From: Paenibacillus sp. LS1
Lineage (GTDB): Bacteria > Bacillota > Bacilli > Paenibacillales > Paenibacillaceae
Assembly: GCF_026013365.1 (NCBI RefSeq)
Contig: NZ_JAPDOE010000001.1
Coordinates: forward strand, 682,001-746,000
Direction: 5' to 3'
Length of the DNA: 64,000 nucleotides
The notes beneath the pieces were generated by a model. It was not told the origin of the DNA. It made no database searches and was given only the letters and a program-made list of their open reading frames with translations. A program made the position numbers and the translations under genes. This document shows, in pieces, positions 17,013 to 25,538 of the stretch. The stretch's first letter is position 1; every line of letters starts with the position of its first letter.

Positions 17013-18503
17013 TTACTTTTTGCTTTGATTCAGACTTTGGTAGCTTTCATAAGCTTCCTGCCACAATTCTGCATCCTCTGGCTCATAGGTTTCGGGGGAG
17101 AAGGAAACAGACATAACCTCTCGAACCTCAGCCAAGCTACTTACTTCTCCATGTGCAAGGAATTGCAGCATGCAATTCCCGGCTGAAGTCGCCTCTGCCG
17201 GGCCTGCCACCACCGGAACACCAGCTGCATTAGCCGTGAACTGGCATAGTAGACGATTGTGCACACCGCCACCAACCATATGAATTACACCAGGTCTTGT
17301 ACCTGTGATCAACTGCAATTCATCCAGCGTCTGCCTGAATTCCAGTGCAAGACTTTCCAGAATACACCGCACAATCGCTCCAGTCGTTTCGGGCACTGTC
17401 TGTCCGCTGAGCTTGCATTGTTGCCGTATTCGTTCAGCCATATTCCCTGGCGCCAAATACACACCATCTCCCGGCGATACGTAACATTGATGCGGCGTTG
17501 CCAAGGTAGCCAGCTGGACCAGTTCTTTATGTGTAAAAAGTTGATTCTCCCGTTCCCACTGTCGTTTGCATTCCTGTAGCAGCCACAGGCCAGAACGATT
17601 TTTCAGGGTACGTACTTTGCCATTCACGGTCCCTTCATTGGTGAATCCCAATGCACGACTTCGGTCATCCACTACAGGGGTATCACGCTCCACACCCATA
17701 AGAGACCAGGTTCCACAGCTGATAAAAGCAAAATCCGAATCCATCGCAGGAATCGCTGCCAAGGCAGATGCCGTATCATGTGAGCCCACTGAAATGACCT
17801 GCATCGGCCCAGTCCTTAATTCGGCGCATAAGTCATTCGTTAACTGCCCCAACACAGTACCGGGCTGAACGAGCATTGGAAATAATGTTTCCGGTATACC
17901 GAGACGCCCGATTAGATCTTCATTCCAACGCGCCTCGCCTGCATGCAACAGCCCACTGGTACTTGCAATCGTATACTCACAAGCCTGCTGACCAGATAGA
18001 TAATAGTGAAATAAATCCGGCATAAATAACATGCGCACATCCGGATGCAAACCTTCGGCCTGCTCTCGTACACTGCCCAGCAGTTGAAATACTGTATTGA
18101 TCTGCTGCGGCAGAACACCGGACATGGCATACAGTTCCTCTTCTTTCACAATGTGCAGAACTTCTTCCATCCACTGTGCATTGCGTGCTTCCCGATAGTG
18201 ACGCGGGTTCGAGCACAACCTTCCCGCACCATCCACCAGTCCATAGTCCACTCCCCACGTATCTACTGCTATAGAACGGACCGATGGAGAGATGCCTTGC
18301 GTCCCTTTCACAATGCCTTGTTTTAATTCATGAAAAAGTCGCAAGAAATCCCAGTACAAACCGTCCCCCAGCTGCACGGGTTCGTTGTTGAATCGATGCA
18401 CTTCTTGTAACGAGAGTCTGCTTCCATCAAAAGAACCCCGGACTACGCGTCCACTACCGGCGCCGTAATCGGCAGCAAGCACATGTGTTGCTTGATTGCC
18501 CAT
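17013..18503 (-). CDS. FGGY sugar kinase, RhaB-like, predicted L-fuculokinase
   Basis: Phosphorylates a ketose at C1 before aldol cleavage. The 496-aa product has FGGY/actin-fold ATPase motifs: ADYGAGSGRVV near the start, AVDTWGVDYGLVD near residue 80 and GGGVHNRLLCQFTANAAGVPVVAGPAEATSAGN near the end. The sequence is of rhamnulokinase (RhaB) type and unlike E. coli FucK. It lies between fucI and fucA, so L-fuculose (or D-ribulose from D-arabinose) is the likely substrate. Transcription is leftward; a 124-bp gap separates it from fucI. Confidence 0.85.
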   Translation of the reverse strand: MGNQATHVLAADYGAGSGRVVRGSFDGSRLSLQEVHRFNNEPVQLGDGLYWDFLRLFHELKQGIVKGTQGISPSVRSIAVDTWGVDYGLVDGAGRLCSNPRHYREARNAQWMEEVLHIVKEEELYAMSGVLPQQINTVFQLLGSVREQAEGLHPDVRMLFMPDLFHYYLSGQQACEYTIASTSGLLHAGEARWNEDLIGRLGIPETLFPMLVQPGTVLGQLTNDLCAELRTGPMQVISVGSHDTASALAAIPAMDSDFAFISCGTWSLMGVERDTPVVDDRSRALGFTNEGTVNGKVRTLKNRSGLWLLQECKRQWERENQLFTHKELVQLATLATPHQCYVSPGDGVYLAPGNMAERIRQQCKLSGQTVPETTGAIVRCILESLALEFRQTLDELQLITGTRPGVIHMVGGGVHNRLLCQFTANAAGVPVVAGPAEATSAGNCMLQFLAHGEVSSLAEVREVMSVSFSPETYEPEDAELWQEAYESYQSLNQSKK

Positions 18504-18566
18504 TCTTTCAAGCCTCCTTAACTCTACGCGATAAGCCGTATTTGAGTCTGAACACAGCTTTCAAGA

Positions 18567-18597
18567 GAACACCATGTTACCTCATTTCACAAGGAAC
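18567..18597 (-). other. intercistronic stem-loop fucI-kinase
   Basis: Complementary seven-base arms CCATGTT and AACATGG flank about 16 nt in the gap between fucI and the kinase gene. There is no U-tract. A role in mRNA processing or stability is possible. Confidence 0.3.
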
Positions 18598-18626
18598 ATG
18601 GCGTTTGACAGGAATGGAACTTTATT

Positions 18627-20417
18627 TTAACGATACAACGGACCAAATACACTGCAAGCACGATAGTCTGCGCTCTCCGGCTCACTTGTGCCGAATAATC
18701 CCCATGCACGCGGACGGAAAATTTCCGTTTCAGGGACATTATGCATATTGACCGGTATGCGAAGCATGGAAGCGAGTGTAATCAGATCCGCACCGATGTG
18801 TCCATACGAGATGGAGCCATGGTTGGCGCCCCATTGATTCATGACTTCGTATACGGAAGTAAACGCTCCCGATCCAGTTAAAACAGGTGCAAACCAGGTG
18901 GATGGCCATGTTGGATCTGTCCGCTGATCCAGCGTATCATGCACATCTTCAGGCAGATCGACCGTATAACCCTGAGCGATTTGCAGCACCGGACCCAGTC
19001 CTTTGACCAGATTCAGACGTGTCATCGTTACAGGCATGCCGCCTTTGGTCAGGAAATCCGCTGAATAGCCGCCCCCACGGAAATACTCTACGGATGCCGG
19101 TCTCCACGATGTTGCTTTCAGGCAGTCCTGAACTTCCTCATCTGTAATTTCCCAGAATGGCTTAAGTACAGGCTTGCCATCTCTGGACTGTTGTCCAGTG
19201 CCATCCAAGGCTGCGGAACCAGAGTTAATCAGATGCAAAATGCCACCCTTCGCATTTCCTTCCAACTGATGTCCCGTCACACGCTTTACCGAATCCGGAC
19301 TCCAATATGTCCGCACATCAGCGAAGATCTGAGCCGTATGCGTGAGCAACGAACCAAACAACATGGACACGCCATTCAGGCTATCATTCTCCGTTGCAAC
19401 CAGATAAGGCGCACGTTTGCCGTTCCAGTCAAAGGAAGAATTCAATATCGATTCGAGAAAATCTCCGTTCGGAGAATGATCCGTCCACTGTCGTTGCCCC
19501 TGGAAGCCGGATACAATCGCGTGGTGACCCATCGATTCCTCTGTAAAACCAAGCTCCGCCAATCTTGGATTGCCCGCCATCAAGTCGCGCACAATTTGGG
19601 TCATTTTCACAACGGTTTCCCATTCGTACTCTTTGCGTTTGCGATCCGTTTGTAGATGGGAAGCGTTGTTGTCCGGGCCTTCGCTACAGTTCTCCTTCAC
19701 CCAGGCCAGTGCGAGCTTATACTCCTCAGGGTCGTAGATTTCTTCTTCGATACGGCGAGTGAGTTCACTCATATCCACGTATTCGTTGCGCATGCCCAGA
19801 TACTCCTGGAAAAATGAATCGTTCACAATCGAACCTGCAATCCCCATGGATACTGATCCAATGGACAGATAAGCTTGCCCTTTCAAGGTAGCGGCTGCCA
19901 GACCCGCACGGCTGAAACGGAGCAATTTCTCACGCACGTCATCGGGAATCGTAGTATCTCCGCCGTCCTGCACATCCTCTCCATAGATCCCAAAGGCCGG
20001 AATCCCCTTCTGTGCATGGGCAGAAAGTACCGCTGCCAGATATACTGCACCCGGACGCTCAGTCCCGTTAAAACCCCAGATAGCTGTTGGAGTGGATGGC
20101 GACATATCCATCGTTTCCGTACCATAACACCAGCACGGTGTCACGGTGATCGTTACGCCCACGTTGGAACGGCTGAACAATTCTGACGCTGCGGCCGCCT
20201 CGGCCACCCCGCCAATACAGGTCTCAGCCACAACACACTCCACTGCGGACCCGTCAGGATAACGTAGTTCTGCTGCAAGCAACTCGGCAACAGACGTCGC
20301 CATCCGCATCGTTTGCTCTTCCAATGACTCCCGAACACCTTTGCGTCTTCCATCAATCGTGGGACGAATACCAATTTTGGGGAAAGCCTGCTTATAACGA
20401 TAATCCTGATGTGTCAT
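18627..20417 (-). CDS. fucI: L-fucose isomerase
   Basis: Manganese-dependent interconversion of L-fucose and L-fuculose (also D-arabinose/D-ribulose). The 596-aa length matches the family (about 590). Motifs include [50 protein letters not shown] and [20 protein letters not shown]. The metal-site region includes [18 protein letters not shown] and [17 protein letters not shown]. The ATG at 20417 has AAGGAGG nine bases upstream; a 55-residue N-terminal extension is rejected. First gene of the operon, with a 320-nt leader. Confidence 0.95.
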   Translation of the reverse strand: MTHQDYRYKQAFPKIGIRPTIDGRRKGVRESLEEQTMRMATSVAELLAAELRYPDGSAVECVVAETCIGGVAEAAAASELFSRSNVGVTITVTPCWCYGTETMDMSPSTPTAIWGFNGTERPGAVYLAAVLSAHAQKGIPAFGIYGEDVQDGGDTTIPDDVREKLLRFSRAGLAAATLKGQAYLSIGSVSMGIAGSIVNDSFFQEYLGMRNEYVDMSELTRRIEEEIYDPEEYKLALAWVKENCSEGPDNNASHLQTDRKRKEYEWETVVKMTQIVRDLMAGNPRLAELGFTEESMGHHAIVSGFQGQRQWTDHSPNGDFLESILNSSFDWNGKRAPYLVATENDSLNGVSMLFGSLLTHTAQIFADVRTYWSPDSVKRVTGHQLEGNAKGGILHLINSGSAALDGTGQQSRDGKPVLKPFWEITDEEVQDCLKATSWRPASVEYFRGGGYSADFLTKGGMPVTMTRLNLVKGLGPVLQIAQGYTVDLPEDVHDTLDQRTDPTWPSTWFAPVLTGSGAFTSVYEVMNQWGANHGSISYGHIGADLITLASMLRIPVNMHNVPETEIFRPRAWGLFGTSEPESADYRACSVFGPLYR

Positions 20418-20583
20418 ACTAGCGTGTCCTCCTTCAATTCGTTTCATAGAGTTTGGGTTGAATTGAGAAACCTTCTGTCTGATCCATGTGCATTGATTGG
20501 AATGAGATAATGACGGAATTACAACCGATACCCGAGTGGCACACAAGACTGCATACACAGATGACCAAGAGCAGTTCGACAAT

Positions 20584-20598
20584 TGAATGCGTTTACAT
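20584..20598. promoter_or_regulatory. cre (CcpA) site in the fuc leader
   Basis: Minus strand ATGTAAACGCATTCA fits WTGNAANCGNWNNCW at every fixed position. It lies about 145 bp downstream of the predicted fucI start site and 167 bp before the ATG, where CcpA could act as a roadblock. Confidence 0.65.
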
Positions 20599-20602
20599 AT
20601 TT

Positions 20603-20702
20603 AAAAAAATACCAATAAACCATTTCATTAATCAGCCTTGTATGTAGTTCCTCTCTTCAAGATGATGGAACGTGCATGAGCGAATTTAACGAAATGGTTT
20701 AT
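20603..20702 (-). ncRNA. structured leader element of fuc mRNA, possible attenuator
   Basis: Two 17-base arms (20686-20702 and 20615-20631) pair fully with one G-U around a 54-nt loop, which holds a nested GUUCC/GGAAC hairpin. Five bases after the stem comes a run of seven U (20609-20603). The element lies wholly inside the predicted fucI leader. It could be a terminator/antiterminator, or the arms could be protein sites in opposite orientation. Confidence 0.45.
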
Positions 20703-20725
20703 GTAGTAAAGACGTTCAGAACTTA

Positions 20726-20747
20726 TTAGGGTTATCGGTAACCCTAA
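20726..20747. promoter_or_regulatory. LacI-family operator of fuc operon
   Basis: A 22-bp inverted repeat (arms TTAGGGTTATC and GGTAACCCTAA) has one mismatch and a central CG, the LacI-family hallmark. It overlaps the downstream end of the -10 element and the start site of the fucI promoter and lies about 80 bp before the divergent regulator gene. Confidence 0.75.
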
Positions 20748-20774
20748 CATAGCACGAGCCTATCTTGCTGTCAA
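20746..20774 (-). promoter_or_regulatory. sigma-A promoter of fuc operon
   Basis: Minus-strand TTGACA (20769-20774), 17-bp spacer and TATGTT (20746-20751). The start site falls near 20739, inside the operator. Confidence 0.75.
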
Positions 20775-20792
20775 TTGGCATTATCCTATAGA
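20765..20792 (+). promoter_or_regulatory. weak promoter of the LacI-family gene
   Basis: TTGCTG, 16-bp spacer and TATAGA on the plus strand, overlapping the fucI -35 region. The leader to the ATG at 20828 is about 30 nt and carries GGAAAGG. Confidence 0.45.
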
Positions 20793-20827
20793 ATGGTAAG
20801 ACTATGTTGCGGAAAGGTTAGATTCTA

Positions 20828-21844
20828 ATGATTACCATTTACGATATTGCCAAAAAAGCCAACGTCTCCGCCATGACGGTCTCCAAGGTCATTAATCATA
20901 CAGGCCGCATAAGTTCCGCGACACGTGAACGTGTGCAACAGGTGATCGACGAACTTGGCTACATCCCGAACTCTAATGCGCGCAGCCTTGTGCTTCAACG
21001 AACCCAAATGCTTTCATTGCTCATTACGGATATTACCAACCCTTTTTATACAACCCTGGCCCGTGGTGCTGAAGATGCAGCCCATCTTCGTGGGTACCGT
21101 CTTTTATTCGGCAACAGTGACGAGGATTACAATAAGGAAAAGGATTACGTGGATGCGATTCTGTCTACTCGCGTGGATGGTGTACTCTATGCCCCTGCGG
21201 GGGATCGTTCTCTTCCTCATCTGAAACAGTTGCAGGAACGCCGCATCCCCTTTGTCTTTCTGGATCGTACCGTACCTGGCATTTCGTCAGATATGATTGC
21301 CGGAGATAGCCGGGAAGGCGCAATTGCTCTGATTCGATATCTGGTGCAATTGGGGCATCGGCGCATTGCACTGGTCAATGGTTCTTCAGAGGTTTCTACC
21401 GCCAGACTGCGAGAGGAAGGTTATATAGAGGGTTTGCGTGAGGTTGGAGCAGATATTGATCCCGAGCTTGTACTTCGAACCGGGTACCGGGATTTCAACG
21501 ATGAAGTGGGACTGGATCGACTACTCTCTCAACCGGATCAACCAACAGCCATTTTTGCAGCCAATAACATGCTGGCGATTGGGGTCATCCGGCTTTTGCG
21601 CAAACGGGGACTGCGTGTGCCAGAAGACATCTCTGTCGTGTGCTTCGATGATCTGGATCTGGCTTCGGCCTTCGATCCTTTCCTGACCGTAGCTGCACAG
21701 CCCGCATATGATTTCGGATTTCAGGGCGTACAGATGCTGATTGATCGGATTGAGGGTAAAGCCCCTTCCGAAGCCCAAACTGTCATTCTACCATCAGAAC
21801 TGCGCATACGTGCTTCAGCTACTGCTCCACGTGAGCAAAATTAG
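20828..21844 (+). CDS. LacI-family repressor of the fuc operon
   Basis: Sugar-responsive repressor (338 aa). The N-terminal helix-turn-helix is TIYDIAKKANVSAMTVSKVINHTGRISSATRERV, the hinge is YIPNSNARSLV, and a periplasmic-binding-protein-like core follows (LLITDITNPFYTTLARGAEDAA, AIFAANNMLAIGVIRLL, ISVVCFDDLD). It is divergent from fucI and shares a 410-bp control region with the 22-bp operator. The inducer is probably L-fucose or a catabolite (inference from position). Confidence 0.9.
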   Translation: MITIYDIAKKANVSAMTVSKVINHTGRISSATRERVQQVIDELGYIPNSNARSLVLQRTQMLSLLITDITNPFYTTLARGAEDAAHLRGYRLLFGNSDEDYNKEKDYVDAILSTRVDGVLYAPAGDRSLPHLKQLQERRIPFVFLDRTVPGISSDMIAGDSREGAIALIRYLVQLGHRRIALVNGSSEVSTARLREEGYIEGLREVGADIDPELVLRTGYRDFNDEVGLDRLLSQPDQPTAIFAANNMLAIGVIRLLRKRGLRVPEDISVVCFDDLDLASAFDPFLTVAAQPAYDFGFQGVQMLIDRIEGKAPSEAQTVILPSELRIRASATAPREQN

Positions 21845-21935
21845 AGTTTAGCCCAAGAGTTGACTAAATAATATCGTGTAAATGATTAGTCCCACTTATC
21901 TGGATTAGGTCCCGTTCAAATTAGAAAAATGTACA

Positions 21936-21986
21936 ACATGAACAGGGTGCACCGGAGATTACGCTCTCGTTGCACCCTGTTTATGT
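21936..21986 (+). terminator. terminator after the fuc regulator
   Basis: An 11-bp perfect stem (AACAGGGTGCA and TGCACCCTGTT) is extended outward by AACAT/ATGTT pairing. The rest of the 229-bp gap shows no gene. Confidence 0.6.
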
Positions 21987-22073
21987 TCATTCGTTAGAAT
22001 GACCCGTTCATCCTAATCGGTTAGTTCGTCAGGTTCATTCAGTTTCATTTTGGTTCCATCCATGCCGATATTT

Positions 22074-22967
22074 CTACCGCTCCGACTGTAATGCGAGAGC
22101 AACCTCACGAACGAGTCCCGGGAACCAGTCCATCAGAGCTTCGAACGTATACCCCGCTTGTTCTGCCTTGGTCGTCTCCATCGTCCATGATTGCTCAATT
22201 CCGAAGGGTGACATGTCCTCTTTTACAGTTTCCGTAAGGACCTGGGACTGCATGCCCGTGACGGTCTCGATCAGATGTATCATGGCTGACAGTGTAATCG
22301 CACCCTTGGAAGCTGCATTCACCGGACCGGTAATGGACGAATGTCCAAGCCAGGCGAGAAATCTCGCCGCTTCGGTGGAATTAATAAATCCAATCTCTGC
22401 ATCCGGATTCGGCATGCCGATCGGTTTTCCTTTTTGCACATGTTCAATATGAAAATGAAGTCTTCTCGTATAATCATCGATCCCGAGTACAATTGGAATA
22501 CGCATTGCCACAACCGGGAAATCCGCTTCCTGGAAAAATACAGCCTCTGCAAGCCGTTTACCTTCTCCATACGAAAAATCCGCAGCACTCCCATTCTGCA
22601 ATGGATATGTATATGGGTCGAAATCCGTTTCCTTAAATCCAGGTCTGGGATCACCGTACACTGATAGTGTGGATGTCAGAACGTATCTTTTGGTGCGTCC
22701 TGCAAAAGCTTCACATGCTGATTTCGCCGCATCCGGTGAATAGCAGATATTATCGTACACAACATCCCACATGTCTGTCTGCGCAACCTCTGCCAGAGAT
22801 TCAGGATCTTCACGATCCATCTTGATCCGGTTTACTTCGGGTCCGAAGTCAACATCCGTTTTACCACGAGTTGCGACTGTGATCTGAGACTTCCCTTCCC
22901 ACAGCAAGTGATCCACCAGACGTTTACCGAAAAAACGTGTACCCCCGAGTATAAGAACTTTATTCAT
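22074..22967 (-). CDS. NAD-dependent epimerase/dehydratase (extended SDR)
   Basis: Rossmann-fold protein of 297 aa with the nucleotide motif LILGGTRFFGKRLV at the N-terminus, a segment VLTSTLSVYGDP in the catalytic Ser region and a YGEGKRLAE catalytic Tyr-Lys motif near residue 135. This looks like the atypical isoflavone-reductase/CSP41-like branch. It is last of three genes leftward (oxidoreductase, methyltransferase, epimerase), 12 bp after the methyltransferase, with AGGAGG before its ATG. The substrate is unknown; a modified sugar is plausible. Confidence 0.82.
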   Translation of the reverse strand: MNKVLILGGTRFFGKRLVDHLLWEGKSQITVATRGKTDVDFGPEVNRIKMDREDPESLAEVAQTDMWDVVYDNICYSPDAAKSACEAFAGRTKRYVLTSTLSVYGDPRPGFKETDFDPYTYPLQNGSAADFSYGEGKRLAEAVFFQEADFPVVAMRIPIVLGIDDYTRRLHFHIEHVQKGKPIGMPNPDAEIGFINSTEAARFLAWLGHSSITGPVNAASKGAITLSAMIHLIETVTGMQSQVLTETVKEDMSPFGIEQSWTMETTKAEQAGYTFEALMDWFPGLVREVALALQSER

Positions 22968-22979
22968 CCAAAAAACCTC

Positions 22980-23750
22980 CTATCTTGTTCGATTATGTTT
23001 AACAATTTGAAGCATGGTGTGAGCGTTCCGTTGAAATTCATATGCTGTTGGTTCTTCGGATACGGTGCACCCACGCTCTTCGAGTATTAATTTTAACGCA
23101 TCCATATGCTTGTAACGTTTGCCAGACATATCCACTGTTGGAAAAATGCGAACCTCTCGTTTGGTCACACGCAGCAACTCCATTATGGTTGCAACATGAA
23201 AATCAACATCCAATCGATCCGCATACGTAAACAGGAAATGGGCGGATAACGTCAGATCGAATTGTTCATCCGCAAAGGGTAGATCCGGGAGCACAGACGC
23301 CACATAACGGTCAGGAAACATTCTCATATCTGCGATGCAATCTGTGATGGCACGAGTTCGCTCTTCCTTTAACCCCTGGATTGATCCAAATTGATCCCAC
23401 ACATATATGCTTTGCACCGATTCCATCTGTTTCATCGTATGCTCAATGTCCTGAAATCCCTTTACTTCAAGCTCGTCGATCTCGTATTCGTAGGCAATAT
23501 CCACGGCGACGGGATCAGCACCCAACTTGCGCGCCTGGCTACTGAACGAACACGCTCCACCTGGACAATCCAGAATAGACTTGCCATTAATCTCGTCCAC
23601 CGTTAAGTTGAACATCTTCATATATTCCTCGAAGGTTCTTCCTATGAAAACGATCTGTGACAGTTCCAAACCGCCAGAATCATTGGACTGATGATCTTCT
23701 CCGCTGTTCTTCTGACGCTCTCTATTGTTGCTATGCTCATCTCTGCTCAT
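22980..23750 (-). CDS. SAM-dependent methyltransferase-like protein
   Basis: 256 aa. Motif I is ILDCPGGACSFSSQARKLGADPVAVD (residues about 60-85), where CPGG replaces the usual DxGxG. Acidic SDLPF-like segments follow (DLPFADEQFDLTLSAHFLFTYAD), typical of class I methyltransferases. The first 27 residues are polar and low in complexity (RDEHSNNRERQKNSGEDHQSND). ATG at 23750 has AAGGAAG upstream. It begins 30 bp after the oxidoreductase stop. The methyl acceptor cannot be told. Confidence 0.75.
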   Translation of the reverse strand: MSRDEHSNNRERQKNSGEDHQSNDSGGLELSQIVFIGRTFEEYMKMFNLTVDEINGKSILDCPGGACSFSSQARKLGADPVAVDIAYEYEIDELEVKGFQDIEHTMKQMESVQSIYVWDQFGSIQGLKEERTRAITDCIADMRMFPDRYVASVLPDLPFADEQFDLTLSAHFLFTYADRLDVDFHVATIMELLRVTKREVRIFPTVDMSGKRYKHMDALKLILEERGCTVSEEPTAYEFQRNAHTMLQIVKHNRTR

Positions 23751-23780
23751 CTCGTCTCAGCTTCCTTTCCTGAACTTGAA

Positions 23781-24761
23781 TCAATCGTTAGGGAACACAA
23801 GCCCAATCTGCTTCCGAATCTGATCCATGACCTGCATCGTAACATAGGAGCGTTCATATGTGTTCATATCAGATTCCTTTTTGCCTTCCTGAACCAGATT
23901 CACGAACTCCTCCACTTCATAATACATCGCCGGATGGGTTTGTTCGACTGTGAGTTGCTCCACCGTACCGTCATTGTATCGTATCTCTGCATGTTCCGGT
24001 GAACCAATCTTGTCAATGATGATGCTGCCCAATTCCCCCATGATTTCGCTTGGTAGATGAGAGTTGGAGATTTTGGAATATGTAACGACCGCATCCATCC
24101 CGTCATAATCCAGCAGCACGCTACCATGTCCATCCACGCCAGATTCAAGCATCATCGCTTGGGACTGAACCCGGTTAGGTGCACCGAACAATGTAATCAA
24201 TGGGTAGAGACAATACACACCGAGATCCATTAACGCCCCATTAGCGAGTTCAGGCTTGAACGCATTCAGGACAATTCCCTCTTTGTACTTGTCGTAACGC
24301 GAAGAATACTGAGAGTATCCTGCTACGTATTTGCGGACAGGACCGATTTTATGCAGGCTCTTCTGCACCATTTTGAACTGGGGAACAAGGGTCGATTTCA
24401 TCGCTTCCATGAGCAGAACCTCGTGTTCACGTGCTGTATCGATCATTCTCCGAACTTCGGCGCTATTCGCAGCGAGAGGTTTCTCACACAATACATGTTT
24501 GCCGTTTCTGAGAAAAAGCTCAGCCTGCTCAGCATGAACCGTATTCGGTGTTGCAATGTAGACTGCATCAATCACATCACTTGCCGCCAACTCTTCCAGA
24601 TCGGTGAAGCGGTGTTCAACATCATATTTATCTGCAAATGCGTTAGCCTTATCTTCAGTTCTTGAATACACGGCGGTCAATTCGAATCCTTCAACCTGTG
24701 CTGCGGCTTCCAGAAGCCTTTCCGTAATCCAGTTGGTACCCACTACGCCAAAACGAACCAT
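23781..24761 (-). CDS. Gfo/Idh/MocA family oxidoreductase
   Basis: 326-aa NAD(P)-dependent oxidoreductase. It has an N-terminal Rossmann fold (VRFGVVGTNWITERLLEAA), the family motif GKHVLCEKPLAANSAE with the catalytic-site Lys near residue 95, and a C-terminal alpha/beta domain (GALMDLGVYCLYPLITLFG). It is first gene of a three-gene leftward unit and divergent from adaA. Family members oxidise or epimerise sugars and inositols. Confidence 0.87.
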   Translation of the reverse strand: MVRFGVVGTNWITERLLEAAAQVEGFELTAVYSRTEDKANAFADKYDVEHRFTDLEELAASDVIDAVYIATPNTVHAEQAELFLRNGKHVLCEKPLAANSAEVRRMIDTAREHEVLLMEAMKSTLVPQFKMVQKSLHKIGPVRKYVAGYSQYSSRYDKYKEGIVLNAFKPELANGALMDLGVYCLYPLITLFGAPNRVQSQAMMLESGVDGHGSVLLDYDGMDAVVTYSKISNSHLPSEIMGELGSIIIDKIGSPEHAEIRYNDGTVEQLTVEQTHPAMYYEVEEFVNLVQEGKKESDMNTYERSYVTMQVMDQIRKQIGLVFPND

Positions 24762-24928
24762 GCCTACCTACCTCTTTCATCTATAAATTTCATTTGAGTT
24801 CTAAACCTGTATACCATCCTGTATATTGTAGCTCATATTTCGTTCAGATTGAAGGAAGGAGCCATATCCCCAGATATTGATATCTTGCTTTTTAAGTTAA
24901 AACTTCGTCAATCCCTTCGAATCAAGGG

Positions 24929-24934
24929 TATAAT
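24929..24934 (+). promoter_or_regulatory. -10 element of adaA
   Basis: Perfect TATAAT located 20 bp before the GTG start. The -35 region (TCGTCA near 24905, 18-bp spacing) is poor, as expected for an activator-dependent, alkylation-inducible promoter. Its position inside a longer open frame supports the downstream start. Confidence 0.5.
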
Positions 24935-24953
24935 TAGAGGTGAGGTGATCACC

Positions 24954-25538
24954 GTGGAAAGTCCAGATCAAGATCGTATACTGCCCAAATCTATAGATGA
25001 AAAATACTGGCACGCCATCATCCACAACGATAATTCTTATGATGGAACGTTCTTTTACGGCGTGCAGACAACGGGTATTTTCTGCCGACCTTCCTGTAAG
25101 TCCAGAGCACCCAAAGCTGAAAATGTGCTGATATTTCAACATGTTGAAGAAGCATTGGCACGAAAGTTCAGACCCTGCAAACGTTGTAAACCTACAGGCG
25201 AGCGGGTACCTGATCAGGAGTGGATATACGGGATCACGGATTACATCGAACATCATTACTCCGAACCTCTAACCTTGGATGTCTTAGCCACTGTAAGTCA
25301 TGGCAGTCCCTATCATCTGCATCGTGTGTTCAAGCGGATTACAGGCCGCACACCGGTTCAATATATTCAGGATAAACGAATTACCGAAGCCCGGAAATTG
25401 CTTGAAAATACAAGACTTAACGTCACCGATATTGCACGCCATGTCGGTATAGCCAACTCAGCTTATTTCATCACTGTATTTCGCAAACACACAGGTCTAA
25501 CACCTGCACATTACCGCGAAAGGCATGACAACTCATGA
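24954..25538 (+). CDS. adaA: AdaA: methylphosphotriester-DNA methyltransferase and activator
   Basis: Adaptive-response sensor. It removes methyl groups from DNA phosphotriesters onto a zinc-bound cysteine and then activates transcription. The 194-aa product has the Ada zinc cluster C44, C48, C75, C78 (GIFCRPSC, RPCKRC); the first Cys is the expected methyl acceptor. Residues about 90-190 are an AraC-type double helix-turn-helix (LDVLATVSHGSPYHLHRVFKRITGRTPVQYI, VTDIARHVGIANSAYFITVFRKHTGLTPAHYR). Start GTG with GAGGTGAT; an upstream in-frame extension to 24849 crosses the -10 box. It overlaps the next gene by 4 bp (ATGA). No adaB/ogt gene lies nearby. Confidence 0.9.
   Translation: MESPDQDRILPKSIDEKYWHAIIHNDNSYDGTFFYGVQTTGIFCRPSCKSRAPKAENVLIFQHVEEALARKFRPCKRCKPTGERVPDQEWIYGITDYIEHHYSEPLTLDVLATVSHGSPYHLHRVFKRITGRTPVQYIQDKRITEARKLLENTRLNVTDIARHVGIANSAYFITVFRKHTGLTPAHYRERHDNS

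Noticed and set aside
18567..18597. fucI-kinase intergenic hairpin as a terminator
   Set aside because: The stem is only 7 bp, the loop is large and there is no U-tract; the genes should be one operon.
20418..20582. 55-residue N-terminal extension of FucI
   Set aside because: The ATG at 20417 has AAGGAGG and gives the family length. The extension runs through the leader and is not family-like.
24849..24953. 35-residue N-terminal extension of AdaA
   Set aside because: It spans a perfect TATAAT box and lacks family similarity. The GTG at 24954 has a good ribosome site.
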